From positions 10,807,202 to 10,871,201 of the forward strand of contig OX465111.1 in NCBI GenBank assembly GCA_949987565.1: a stretch of 64,000 nucleotides of DNA, given 5' to 3'. The stretch is from Luidia sarsii. Lineage: Eukaryota > Echinodermata > Asteroidea > Paxillosida > Luidiidae. This document shows, one piece after another, positions 53,301 to 64,000 of the stretch. How positions within the stretch are numbered: position 1 is the stretch's first letter; each line of letters begins with the position of its first letter. The notes below the pieces were generated by a model, which ran no database searches, was not told where the DNA came from, and saw only the letters and a program-made list of their open reading frames with translations. A program made the translations under genes and the position numbers.

Positions 53301-55790
53301 TGGCTTAAAGTCCTGGGGTCCATTTCACCAACCCATCGTAACTTACGATCAATCGCAAGACGAGGAGCGATGCACAGAAACCACACGGCCTTACACAACT
53401 TACGATGGGTTATTCATCGTAAGTTGAGTTGCGATGCATTGTAAGGCTTTGTGAAATCCAGCCCTGGTTTAGTCAGAAAGCAGATTACAACATTTTTCCC
53501 AATAACTGCAAAGCAACACACTAAACTGATCATCAATTGAGACCATGCAAGTGTCCTCAAAACAGCCTGTCAGAAGCTAGTTGTTTGTTGCAGAAATGTC
53601 GCTCCCTTCAACCCAACATCGTGTGCCTGACAATATAATTAATCCCGCTAAGCCCCAAAACACATCGTAAATTGGTCTTCAATTGAGACCACAAACGTGT
53701 CCTCAAACAGCCTGTCAAAGGCTAGTTGTCTGCGGCTGAAAACTTCGCTTCCTTCAAGACAACATCGTGAGCCCGACATCAAAAACAAAGCCAGTTTATC
53801 CTTTATTTGTTTGACATACAGTATTAGCCTTTGATAAGTTCAATGTGCTGGTTGTTCACAAATGTTTGTTGCTTAGATCGCTAGCAAACTGTGGTCAGTC
53901 TCCTGACAATGGGCAGAGCACGCATTGCCTGAAACTGGTTTAAGTTACCGGCTCGTCTCAGAGCCACACCCATACTCAAAAAAGATCGTGCACGCGATGT
54001 CGTTGCAAACGTTCTATTGTTGCGAACTGCCAACGTGTGGATCAGATTGGAAGGTTTTCATGGTGGAAGTACCGAGTGAAAGGTTTGTTGTGACACGTTG
54101 TGTTATGGTATCGCATGGTGTCATCACCGCAATCCCTTCCACTTGAAACGTGTGGCTCCTTCTCAACAGTTTCTCCTGCCTGAGGTGTCCATCATCGTAT
54201 AGGTGAACATCCTGGGCGAGGTCAGGGGATCGTTGGGCAGAGAGCCCGGGTGGTTACCCTGCATGGCCTTGGGCGTAGGCGATGAACGTCCGGACGTAGG
54301 CTTTCTGGCGGTTGTTGGCAATGTCCGGTAATGATCGTGTAACTATCTGGAACCACACACAAAGACGAACAAAGAAATTAAAATCGTGTTCAAATCCCGG
54401 TCCAGTAAAACTTTTCTTTGCCACACAGTTTTTCCCAATTTGTTCCGAAGTTTCAAGTCAGTTTTTCCTGTGTTTGTTTGACTAAAAATGAAAAAAGATG
54501 AAATAACTTTGTGTGATCCCCGGCCCTCGTACAAATCATGATCCTACTTCGTTCCCGAGGCAGCTGTCACCTCCTCCGTTTTTGGAACTCACCCAAGCAC
54601 CTCCCCCTAAGATGAAACTCACCTCCAGTGGTGTGCCTGGCCGTCGGCTCAAATATGTCAGATGTGCAGGTGGCCCCTTCGAGCATGATATGACTACAGC
54701 GTTGGCCCTGTGGGTGGGGAGGCTTGAACCTGCCCATCTTTGCGTATCATTGTCTGTAGTGTGTCCCGACCTGCCCCATAGGAAAGTTGGTGCGTAACTG
54801 TGGAAGAGGAAGAGAGAAGTAGAGAGACGGAGAGAAGGGGGACAGAGAGAAGTGGAGAGAGAGGTAGAGAAAAGTAGAGAAAAGTAGATGATGGAGAAAA
54901 GTTGAGAGAGATCGGAAGAAACAGAGAGACAGAAATAGAGAGAGAGAGAGATAGGGACATAGACAGAGACAGAGAGAGAGTTAGGTTTCCCTTGCATTTT
55001 TACAGTTTGATTGCTATACACGAATGTGGCAAAACTGCTAACTGACTAGAAATGACCTAAATGCAATCTCCGGCAAAGATTAGTTGACAATTGGGGAAGG
55101 CCATCATCTAAGGGCTGAACACGAATTGCTGAATAGCCAAGAGAATTTGAGTAGTCACAGTCCAGTCAAATCATCTTCGCCATTTTTGCCTCGAAATTTC
55201 ATGAAATTAAATCGATCAATTTAGTCAGTAAGGGGTTTGCAACATTTTACTCAAAATTAAATCTGCCTTTGAGAAAGGTCCTGCTAGGATCGAAACGTCA
55301 TTTCCCAAGTTTCCCAAGTTTTGAAAATTTAATCAAAATAGAATTTGAAACAAAATGGCCAAGAAACTTTAACTGGTCCGAGATTTTGAACTTAGAACTC
55401 TGCTTTTGCCTAGCAGTGGTCTTCCCATCTGAACTATATGGCTCTTAGATGATTGCATCCCAAACTGGTCTTTGCCGAGATGGAGTCAGAAGGTATATGC
55501 CATTAACTGCGGTATTTGTCCAGGGATCACACCCCGCTTTCATTCATCAGATGCAAACAACCACTCAATGTGGTTGCAAACCTGGCTTCAGCAGCTCGGG
55601 GATCAAACCAAGTAGATGATTTTTTTTTCAAGTCCAAAAAAGCAATGAAAACCTGACTTGGAACCGTTGAATTTTTTTTTGAAAATGGCAAAGAAACTGC
55701 ACAAATTAAAAAAAAGAAAAGGAATTGAATTATTGATCTACTGACCTATTCAGGAAGCCACCACGCCAGCGATGCCTGTGTGACCAACGT
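50331..55790. repeat. Spacer between kinase copies 2 and 3
   Basis: Collinear with 41505-48360 minus the LINE. It has the GAAAACTCAA/GTAAGT donor (51215-51231), a foldback with a partial deletion (51548-51925), the conserved 23-codon tail (52697-52765), SINE fragments, a GA tract (54797-54985) and a damaged GATCGAAACGTC repeat (55265-55300). A private insertion of about 120 bp (53330-53465) is itself an inverted repeat (ACTTACGATCAATCGCAAGA, CATCGTAAGTTGAGTTGCGA). Confidence 0.6.
53328..53466. mobile_element. Short inverted-repeat insertion private to unit 2
   Basis: Units 1 and 4 read AAAGAGTCCTGGTTTAGTCAG where unit 2 has CCTGGGGTCCATTTCACCAA ... GTGAAATCCAGCCCTGGTTT. The insert has mirrored ends (TCCATTTCACCAA-like and GGCTTTGTGAAATCCA) and a central palindrome around ACTTACGATGGG. 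CCTGG is repeated on both sides. Confidence 0.6.
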
Positions 55791-57940
55791 CTACTTAAGA
55801 GAAGCGACCGCCTGGCGTAGCTCTGCCATGGACGGTCGGGACTTGGGGTCGCTGCTGGAGGCCCAGAGCCCGTGCTTTACCAGTCCAGGCACGCCCCCGT
55901 ACTGGCCGATGGAATGGAGGACGAGCCCCACCTGGAACACGTCGCTCAAGCGGCTCTGGGGCTGTCCCTCCAGCAGCTCGGGGGCCAGGTGGGTCTGGTG
56001 GACCCGACTCCAGTCCTTCTCCTGGCTGGTCAGGTGGCGGGTTTTGGGATGGCTCTTCGCCGAGCTCAGGCCCACGTCTATAATGCAGCCACGCCAGACA
56101 CCTCCTGCACAAGCCATCAGGATGTTGTCGAGCTTCAGGTCGTTGTGCAGGAGGCCCGCCTTGTCGTGCATAAACTGCAATCCTTCCACCAGACGCAGCG
56201 CCACCAAACACCAGTCTGACGGGGCCAGAGCCAGTCTGGTCGGTCCGTACAAGGCAGCGCCCAGGGTCAAGGACGTAGTGCCCGTGGCCGGATTGCCCAC
56301 GAACTCCATGACGAGGGAGAACTCGGGCCCGTTGCGGACGATGCCGTGGAAGACCGGGAAGGACGGATGGCCGGAGAGCCAGGCCATGGCTAGGACCTCG
56401 TTGTTGACGGCCTTCCTGTTCCCGGCGCCCACACACTTGACTGCCACAGGACGCTGGTGACCCTGCAGCGCTTGCAGTGTGACCACCCCGAAACAGCCCT
56501 GGCCCAAGACGACAGGACCAGATGCAGGGTGGCTTAGTGACTGGGGAGGGATGAGTGGCACTCCCGGCAGGAACTCCCGCATTGGCCTGCGTTTGGCTGG
56601 CGGCAATGCCACAATAATTTGGGGAGCTGGTGGTGGAGGTGTGGCTGGTTGCGGTGTGGCTTGTGGTGGAGGTGTACCCACTGGTGGTGTGGACGATGGA
56701 GGCGAGGCCAAGGGTGGTGTGGTCGGTGTAGGTGTACCCACTGGTGGTGTGGACGATGGAGGCGAGGCCAAGGGTGGTGTGGTCGGTGGAGGTGTACCCA
56801 ATGGTGGTGTTGATGATGGAGGCGAGGCCAAGGGTGGGGTGGTCGGTGGAGGTGTACCCAGTGGTGGTGTGGACGATGGAGGCGAAGCCAAAGGTGGTGT
56901 GGTCGGTGGAGGTGTACCCACTGGTGGTGTGGATGATGGAGGCGAGGCCAAGGGTGGGGAGGTCGGTGGAGGTGTACCAAATGGTGGTTCGGATGATGGA
57001 GGCGAGGCCAAGGGTGGTGTGGTCGGTGGAGGTGTACCCAGTGGTGGTGTGGACGATGGAGGCGAGGCCAAAGGTGGTGTGGTCGGTGGAGGTGTACCCA
57101 CTGGTGGTGTGGATGATGGAGGCGAGGCCAAGGGTGGGGTGGTCGGTGGAGGTGTACCCAATGGTGGTGTGGACGATGGAGACGAGGACAAGGGTGGTGT
57201 GGTTGGTGGAGGTGTACCCACTGGTGGTGTGGATGATGGAGGCGAGGCCAAGGGTGGTGTGGTCGGTGGAGGTGTACCCACTGGTGGTGTGGATGATGGA
57301 GGCGAGGCCAATGGTGGTGTGGTCGGTGGAGGTGTACCCACTGGTGGTGTGGATGAAGGAGGCGAGGCCAATGGTGGGGTGGTGGGTAGAGGTGTACCCA
57401 GTGGGGGTGTAGACGGTTTTGCAGTGGACGATTTGGGAGGCGGGGCCGATGGGTAAGGCGTGTGCGGTGGTGTTGGGGCCGATGGGGGAGATGCCGCCGT
57501 GGTGGTCGTGGTCAACGAAGATCCTAGTGCACTCCGTTGCACAGTCCTTCAAGGAAGAAATAACACACATGAGCTGGTACAGAGTCATGAATATGATGTG
57601 GAGATGGGGTGGAGAGGCTGATGATGAAAAACAAACACGACTTATCTACATACAACATTACGCCCATCACTTTCTGATTGTTGTTACCTTTTCTGCTTGG
57701 GGCGTGTCCTGGGGCATTTCCCTTGCTTACATGTCCAGTGCTGTGATAGAACAAAAACAGTTTCAGAGCAATCGTTATAGTATAGTCACCCAATTCGTAC
57801 TACGTGAAGACATTGATTGAAATAAGTCACTAATATGTATGCTTTGAGAATGGACTTACTGGACACTTTGCTCCCCGCAGTCCACAATCTGTGCACGTCC
57901 CGTAGGATCGCCTTCCGTATCGGTCACCAACCGTGCCGAA
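55791..57940 (-). CDS. Pro-rich repeat / protein kinase domain protein, array copy 3
   Basis: Exons 57860-57940 and 55791-57546, phase-matched. It has 12 copies of the 20-residue repeat, some more diverged (LSSSPSSTPP, SSEPPFGTPPPTSPP). The kinase domain is complete with the same motifs as copies 1 and 2. In the repeat region it shares variants with copy 1 that copy 2 lacks, while its C-terminus (VKHGLW) agrees with copies 2 and 4, a mosaic pattern. No break is seen. The 5' end of the gene is unresolved. Confidence 0.75.
56701..57420 (-). repeat. 60-bp coding repeat, 12 copies (kinase copy 3)
   Basis: Twelve in-register units; the unit near 56980 (ACCAAATGGTGGTTCGGATG) and the one near 57181 (GACGAGGACAAGG) carry private changes. 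Confidence 0.95.
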
Positions 57941-60900
57941 CTGCAATGAAGTGTTTCGATTACTTTAAGATTCGTTTCAGTTTTACCCAAAACAGTTCTC
58001 CAAAGGTGTCACGGGCAACCGGGATCTCTTCAATAATCCTTTTAAAGTTAGTTTGTCATTTCCAAAAAGTGGAGGAGTATGTGAGGTGCCTGTGGTGACG
58101 CGGTTTAGATTTTCTTTTGAGACTGAGTGTAACTTTTTCTTTGATAAGAGCTTGTAGCACAACGTTCCATACAGTGTGTACTCTGTCCGTCTACTTTGTG
58201 AAGGCAAATAAGGTTTCTTTTTGCGCATCAAAGTGTAATCATTGCACTAAACTTTTGCAAATAATTATCGTCGACTAGTAGAAGGATGATTGAAGGATGC
58301 GAAAATAAGATTAAGTGGTGAGTGAGTCTAGTTGTATACTTACTACCAGGCCACAGTCAACGCAACTCTCTTCCTCGTCGTGCTGTTGTAACAGCACTAA
58401 ATAGTTTGTAGTTACAAACATGATTCCCTACCAACAAATAGATAAGGAAACATACATCACTTTTTGAAGAAAATAAATGATGCCAAAGAGGAGGGCATAT
58501 TGCGATCCATGAAATTGTCAAAAAGCAAAAATTTAAAAATGTCCACCTTAAGTATGGTTATCATGAAAAAAGGTATATTTATTGAATTCAACTTTTCAGA
58601 ATTGATCGACACAAAATTTAATATACTGCTCGAACTTTTAATCAAAGTCCAAATAATGTTCTCGTACTACAGCATTCCTAACATTGACATAAAATCCATC
58701 CCACAAGATCAGACAAACAGAAGAAAATCTAGTCAAATTGAAACATTATTTAAAGCTCGTGTAAAAATTAGTCATTAAAATATCTCATTTAGCATCTATT
58801 CAGGTCTACTTACTTGAGTTTTCACAAGGGATGTCGGCGGCGCTTAATGCGTATTGTCAGTCAACAGCAAAGCGAACAAGTCGCAAATATTAGTCGGAAA
58901 TCTCGAAGTCAAATCGCTCGGAAAGCAACGAATGCGTACGTTCTCACTTAAACCTGTGAGGGGTGTGATTCGCGTTGTAGCAACGAGGCAAACACAGGGA
59001 AACGCGCGCGTCACTCGCGAATCCGTCGAATACGCGCGCCAGTTGACGTCACAAACGGTTGTAGTGCGCCCTCTATCGTCGCATTATGAGCGTTTTATAC
59101 ACGTTTCAATGGAAAGCCGTTGGCGGGTGGCTTCCACCTTGTTGTAACCATAGAGTTCTATAAATAAACTAGAGTGCGCACTCATCGCGTGACGCGTGCC
59201 GACAAGGGGACTTCGACGCCATTACCAAAGTGGGCAAATGCATGAATCTCTATGGGGCAAACTAATCCCAATTGTTTTTAAAAGAAATCAGGACATTATA
59301 ATTCGCCAATCTCTTGAGGTATTGATGGCCTTTCCTTTCATTACTAAAAAATAATTTCTATAACATTTAAGTTTCCGCATTCACAACCTTTTGGCTATTA
59401 TTTTCCCCATTCATATTATGCGCGATTGCTACTGCCATCCGGCACTTCGAGCTAAAGTTGCCCCCTTTGGTAATGGCGGATGCGCGTCCATGTCGGCACA
59501 CGTTCGTACCGCGCGTTGATAGGGGAGTGAACACTCTAGTTTTTTTCATAGAGCTCTATGGTTGCAACTCATTACGATTTTAGTCGACGCAGGTTCTGAA
59601 CGTCATGACGTCATGGTTCTCCCAGTGCCCCGGTGGCCTAGCTATTCTGTACATGTTAACTTCCATTGTCTGCTTCTAGCGATCATGGAGAACCTACACT
59701 GTCTTCACTTCGCGCTCCAGGTCTAGTTTCCAAATCTTCTTTTTTTTTGGAAACCTGATTTTTATCATTCAACTACATTTTTCTGTGCCCTCTGCACCTT
59801 CGAATACTTTAGCGGAGTAATGACGCAAACGAAATGCTTTCAACAGTTATTAGTAATAGGTTCCATCACATTTAGTGCACTCTTACATACCAGTGGTATG
59901 TTTTTCTCATGTCTCTATTCAGTTGAAAATGGTGCTAAACTGTATATCTACTCGAAGTTTTGGACTTATTACTTCCTGAAAAGATAGTCTGATGGAATAC
60001 AGTGTGTCCATTTTACTCTTTAGTCATATGACAACCTTTTTATTTTCACTTTTCATCAATAAAAGCAAAGTCCAACTTTTCAATTTTTACTGACATTCAT
60101 TTTTAGAAACACTTTCTCTTACTTTCTTAAGTTCACGACCCTTCTTATTATTACCTTTGCTCATAATAATCTCTATACACACATTTGGAGCATTTCATGA
60201 AGCGATTTTTCTTTAAGTTAGATATAAGTTTTGAAAATGATTCTTTTTGTCTCAAATTTTTGGTTGCTAGGAAACAAGCAAAGATTTCTGAGCACCTTTC
60301 ATTTGCAATAACCTTTGACCTGTTTGACTTTTCTGCAGAGTGGCACTGCTCATGGGAGAGACCATCTGAAAGATTTGGAGGACTTCCTTGCAGTTAGAGC
60401 TACATGAGGTCTCCTGTCTGCATATGCCTATTGGTAAGCAGTCAAGTAGTCCGATGAAGTTGATTAGATGGTTTCCTATAATCACCTTGACCAGGCTGCA
60501 TCTAGTTCCATGGCCCTGCGACAGATCAAAACAACCTATAGATATCTTGGAATAGAAATGAAGTGTGTATATACCCAGGGTAAGGTGCCGGCTCTGACTC
60601 CAATGAGACAAATCTTACAAAACCCAAACAATTCAATTCAATCTTCCTCCTCCCTGAACTCTAGGGTGGATAATTATGGCAGTGTGTTACATTAGTAGGA
60701 TGAACTTAAACGTACGTACACACAAGTTACAAACATAAAATTGATTATAGATTGTAATGACATTAGTGTTCATGATAACCACTTTACCCCTTGCTACTTA
60801 TCATTGCACATGACTGCCAGGCTGTTTTTTGTGCCATTTAAAAAACTCCTTGAACAATCAGGAACGATAAAATATCCGTGAAATAAATCATAACGAGCGC

Positions 60901-63303
60901 ACTAATATTGGACCCTTGTGTGCCATTGGCATACTACATGTTGCTTTGTAGTTGGCTTAAAAGAGTCCTGGTTTAGTCAGAAAGCAGATTACAACATTTT
61001 TCCGAATAACTGCAAAGCAACACACTAAACTGATCATCAATTGTGACCATGCAAGTTTCCTCAAAACAGCCTGTCAAAAGCTTGTTGTTTGTAGCAGAAA
61101 TGTCGGTCGTCTTAACCCAACATCGTGTGCATGACAGCATAATTAATCCTGCTAAGCCCCAAAACACATTGTAAATTGGTCTTCAATTGAGACCACAAAC
61201 GTGTCCTCAAACAGCCTGTCAAAGGCTAGTTGTCTGCAGCTGAAAAATTCGCTTCCTTCGAGACAACATCGTGAGCCCGACATCAAAAACACAGCCAGTT
61301 TATCCTTTATTTGTTTGACATACAGTATTAGCCTTTGATAAGTTCAATGTGCTCGTTGTTCACATCTTGTTGCTAAAATCGCTGGCAAACTGTGGTCAGT
61401 CTCCTGACAATGGGCAGGGCACGCATTGCCTGAAACCGATGTAAGTTACCGGCTCGTCTCAGAGCCACACCCATACTCAAAAAAGATCGTGCACGCGATG
61501 TCGTTGCAAACGTTCTATTGTTGCGAACTGCCAACGTGTAGATCAGATTGGAAGGTTTTCATGGTGGAAGTACCGAGTGAAAGGTTTGTGGTGACACGTT
61601 GTGTTATGGTATCGCATGGTGTCATCACCGCAATCCCCTCCACTTGAAACGTGTGGCTCCTTCTCAACAGTTTCTCCTGCCTGAGGTGTCCATCATCGTA
61701 TAGGTGAACATCCTGGGCGAGGTCAGGGGATCGTTGGGCAGAGAGCCCGGGTGGTTACCCTGCATGGCCTTGGGCGTAGGCGATGAACGTCCGGACGCAG
61801 GCTTTCTGGCGGTTGTTGGCAATGTCCGGTAATGATCGTGTAACTATCTGGAACCACACACAAAAACGAACAGAGAAATTTATTGAAATCGTGTTCAAAT
61901 CCCGGTCCAGTAAAACTTTTCTTTGCCACACTGTTTTTCCCAATTTGTTCCGAAGTTCAAAGTCAGTTTTTCCTCTGTTTGTTTGACTAAAAAATAAAAA
62001 GATGAAATGAATTTGTGTGATCCCCGGCCCTCGTACAAATCATGATCCTACCTCGTTCCCGAGGCAGTTCCCACCTCCTCCTTTTTCGAACTCACCCAAG
62101 CACCTCCCCTTAAGAAGAAACTCACCTCCAGTGGTGTGCCTGGCCGTCGGCTCAAATATGTCAGATGTGCAGGTGGCCCCTTCGAGCATGATATGACTAC
62201 AGCGTTGGCCCTGCGGGTGGGGAGGCTTGAACCTGCCCATCTTTGCGTAGATCATTGTCTATAATGGGTCCCGACCTGCCCCATAGGAAAGTTGGTTCGT
62301 AACTGTGGAAGAGGGAGAGATAAGTAGAGAGACAGAGAGAAGGGGGACAGATAGAAGTGGAGAGAGAAGTAGAGAAAAGTAGAGAAAAGTAGATGATGGA
62401 GAAACGTTGAGAGAGATCGGAAGAAACAGAGAGACAGAAATAGAGAGAGAGATACGTAGGGACATAGACAGAGACAGAGAGAGAGTTAGGTTTCCCTTGC
62501 ATTTTTACAGTTTGATTACTATACACGAATGTGACAAAACTGCTAACTGACTAGAAATGACCTAAATGCAATCTCCGCCTTCTCCAGCAAAGATTAGTTG
62601 ACAATTGGGGAAGGCCATCATCTAAGGGCTGGACACGAATAGCTGAATAGCCAAGAGAATTTGACTAGTCACAGTGCAGTCAAATCATCTTCGCCATTTT
62701 TGCTTTGAAATTTCATGAAATTAAATCGATCAATTTAGTCAGTAAGCAGTTTTCAACATTTTACTCAAAATTAAATCTGCCTTTGAGAAAGGTCCTGCTA
62801 GGATCGAAACGTCAGGTCCACTAAATTTTGAAAAAATAATCAAAATAGATTTTTAAACAAAATGGCAAAGAAACTTTAACTGGTCCGAGATTTTGAACTT
62901 AGAACTCTGCTTTTGCCTAGCAGTGGTCTTCTCATCTGAACTATATGGCTCTTAGATGATTGCATCCCAAACTGGTCTTTACCGAGATGGAGTCAGAAGC
63001 TATATGCCATTAACTGCGGTATTTGTCCAGGGATCACACCCCGCTTTCATTCATCAGATGCAAACAACCACTCAATGTACATGAAGTTGCAAACCTGGCT
63101 TAAGCTGCTCGGGGATCACACAAAGTACATGATTTTTTTTTCAAGTCCAAAAAAGCAATGAAAACCTGACTTGGAACCTTTGAACATTTTTTGAAAATGG
63201 CAAAGAAACTGTATAATTAAAAAAAGAAAAAGGAATTGAATGAAATTGACCTACTGACCTATTCAGGAAGCCACCACGCCAGCGATGCCTGTGTGGCCGA
63301 CGT
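57941..63303. repeat. Spacer between kinase copies 3 and 4
   Basis: Collinear with the other spacers: a minus-strand donor at about 58806-58811, a foldback (59141-59568), the conserved 23-codon tail (60339-60407), SINE fragments, a GA tract (62303-62485) and a GATCGAAACGTC repeat (62779-62816). It lacks the LINE and the short insertion of unit 2. No gene recognised. Confidence 0.6.
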
Positions 63304-64000
63304 CTACTTAAGAGAAGCGACCGCCTGGCGTAGCTCTGCCATGGACGGTCGGGACTTGGGGTCGCTGCTGGAGGCCCAGAGCCCGTGCTTTACCAGTCCA
63401 GGCACGCCCCCGAACTGGCCGATGGAATGGAGGACGAGCCCCACCTGGAACACGTCGCTCAAGCGGCTCTGGGGCTGTCCCTCCAGCAGCTCGGGGGCCA
63501 GGTGGGTCTGGTGGACCCGACTCCAGTCCTTCTCCTGGCTGGTCAGGTGGCGGGTTTTGGGATGGCTCTTCGCCGAGCTCAGGCCCACGTCTATAATGCA
63601 GCCACGCCAGACACCTCCTGCACAAGCCATCAGGATGTTGTCGAGCTTCAGGTCGTTGTGCAGGAGGCCCGCCTTGTCGTGCATAAACTGCAATCCTTCC
63701 ACCAGACGCAGCGCCACCAAACACCAGTCTGACGGGGCCAGAGTCAGTCTGGTCGGTCCGTACAAGGCAGCGCCCAGGGTCAAGGACGTAGTGCCCGTGG
63801 CCGGATTGCCCACGAACTCCATGACGAGGGAGAACTCGGGCCCGTTGCGGACGATGCCGTGGAAGACCGGGAAGGACGGATGGCCGGAGAGCCAGGCCAT
63901 GGCCAGGACCTCGTTGTTGACGGCCTTCCTGTTCCCGGCGCCCACACACTTGACCGCCACAGGACGCTGGTGACCCTGCAGCGCTTGCAGTGTGACCACC
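63304..64000 (-). CDS. Protein kinase domain protein, array copy 4 (cut by the window end)
   Basis: The last 231 codons of the terminal exon are in view, starting at the end of the Gly loop. VAVK, VMEFVGN, LHNDLKLDNIL, IIDVG, APELLEG and the C-terminal PSMAELRQAVASLK are all present. It differs from copy 1 by TRLTLAPSDW, QFGGVPGL and VKHGLW. The Pro-rich repeat lies beyond the window. Confidence 0.8.
   Translation of the reverse strand, partial: VVTLQALQGHQRPVAVKCVGAGNRKAVNNEVLAMAWLSGHPSFPVFHGIVRNGPEFSLVMEFVGNPATGTTSLTLGAALYGPTRLTLAPSDWCLVALRLVEGLQFMHDKAGLLHNDLKLDNILMACAGGVWRGCIIDVGLSSAKSHPKTRHLTSQEKDWSRVHQTHLAPELLEGQPQSRLSDVFQVGLVLHSIGQFGGVPGLVKHGLWASSSDPKSRPSMAELRQAVASLK

Larger units (their letters stand above)
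39296..64000. repeat. Tandem array of kinase-bearing units
   Basis: Corresponding points (kinase stop codons at 39296, 48361, 55791, 63304) give periods of 9065, 7430 and 7513 bp. The first is longer because of the LINE and more coding repeats. Sequence order is preserved in each unit. Unit 0, without the kinase, extends the homology left to 19565. All genes point left. Confidence 0.93.

Noticed and set aside
39984..57456. CRISPR-like regular repeats
   Set aside because: Units are contiguous without spacers and lie in a eukaryotic coding exon; they are a coding minisatellite.

Overview
This is eukaryotic nuclear DNA, most likely from a marine deuterostome invertebrate. An echinoderm is my best guess, but the species is not determined. 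The reasons are split genes with GT-AG introns, a mitochondrial fatty-acid oxidation gene spread over about 14 kb, many self-complementary ACATGTACATGT tracts, tRNA-derived SINEs, foldback elements, a Ty3/gypsy retrotransposon and a LINE fragment.

Left part (1-16.4 kb): two housekeeping genes stand head to head. The first exon of sulfiredoxin (SRXN1, minus strand, 896-1150) is followed, in its own direction, by a 63-bp minisatellite filling the visible part of intron 1; the rest of the gene lies off the left edge. About 1.4 kb away ACADM (medium-chain acyl-CoA dehydrogenase) runs on the plus strand in 11 exons, 2522-16375. Its coding sequence is complete (433 codons plus stop) and its introns are loaded with MITEs, SINEs, TTAA-flanked elements and a 42-bp minisatellite that abuts exon 7.

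Middle (16.4-36 kb): a repeat-rich region holds a foldback element, a roughly 3-kb imperfect palindrome, further inverted repeats and a short-period minisatellite. A complete, apparently very young Ty3/gypsy retrotransposon lies at 26432-35966 (minus strand). Its LTRs are both 1121 bp and appear identical, the target duplication is TGAA, the primer site matches tRNA-Ser(GCU), and gag and pol are joined by a predicted -1 frameshift at GGGAAAT. An extra third gene, where env would sit, encodes an SGNH/GDSL-type hydrolase.

Right part (19.6 kb to the end): this is a tandem array of a 7.4-9.1 kb unit. Each unit carries a minus-strand gene for a protein with a long Pro/Thr/Ser 20-residue repeat followed by a divergent protein kinase domain. 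Three copies with full kinase exons (39296, 48361, 55791) and a fourth cut by the window end (63304) are visible. The leftmost unit lacks the kinase and was split by a 5.9-kb insertion and by the gypsy element. The kinase paralogues differ chiefly in repeat number (13, 9, 12), and one carries a LINE insertion.

SRXN1 and ACADM are both metabolic or redox genes and may share a promoter region. The rest of the window is a story of mobile elements and local duplication. The points most worth following up are the SGNH gene inside the retrotransposon, the kinase array, and hammerhead-ribozyme-like repeats in ACADM introns and the array spacers.
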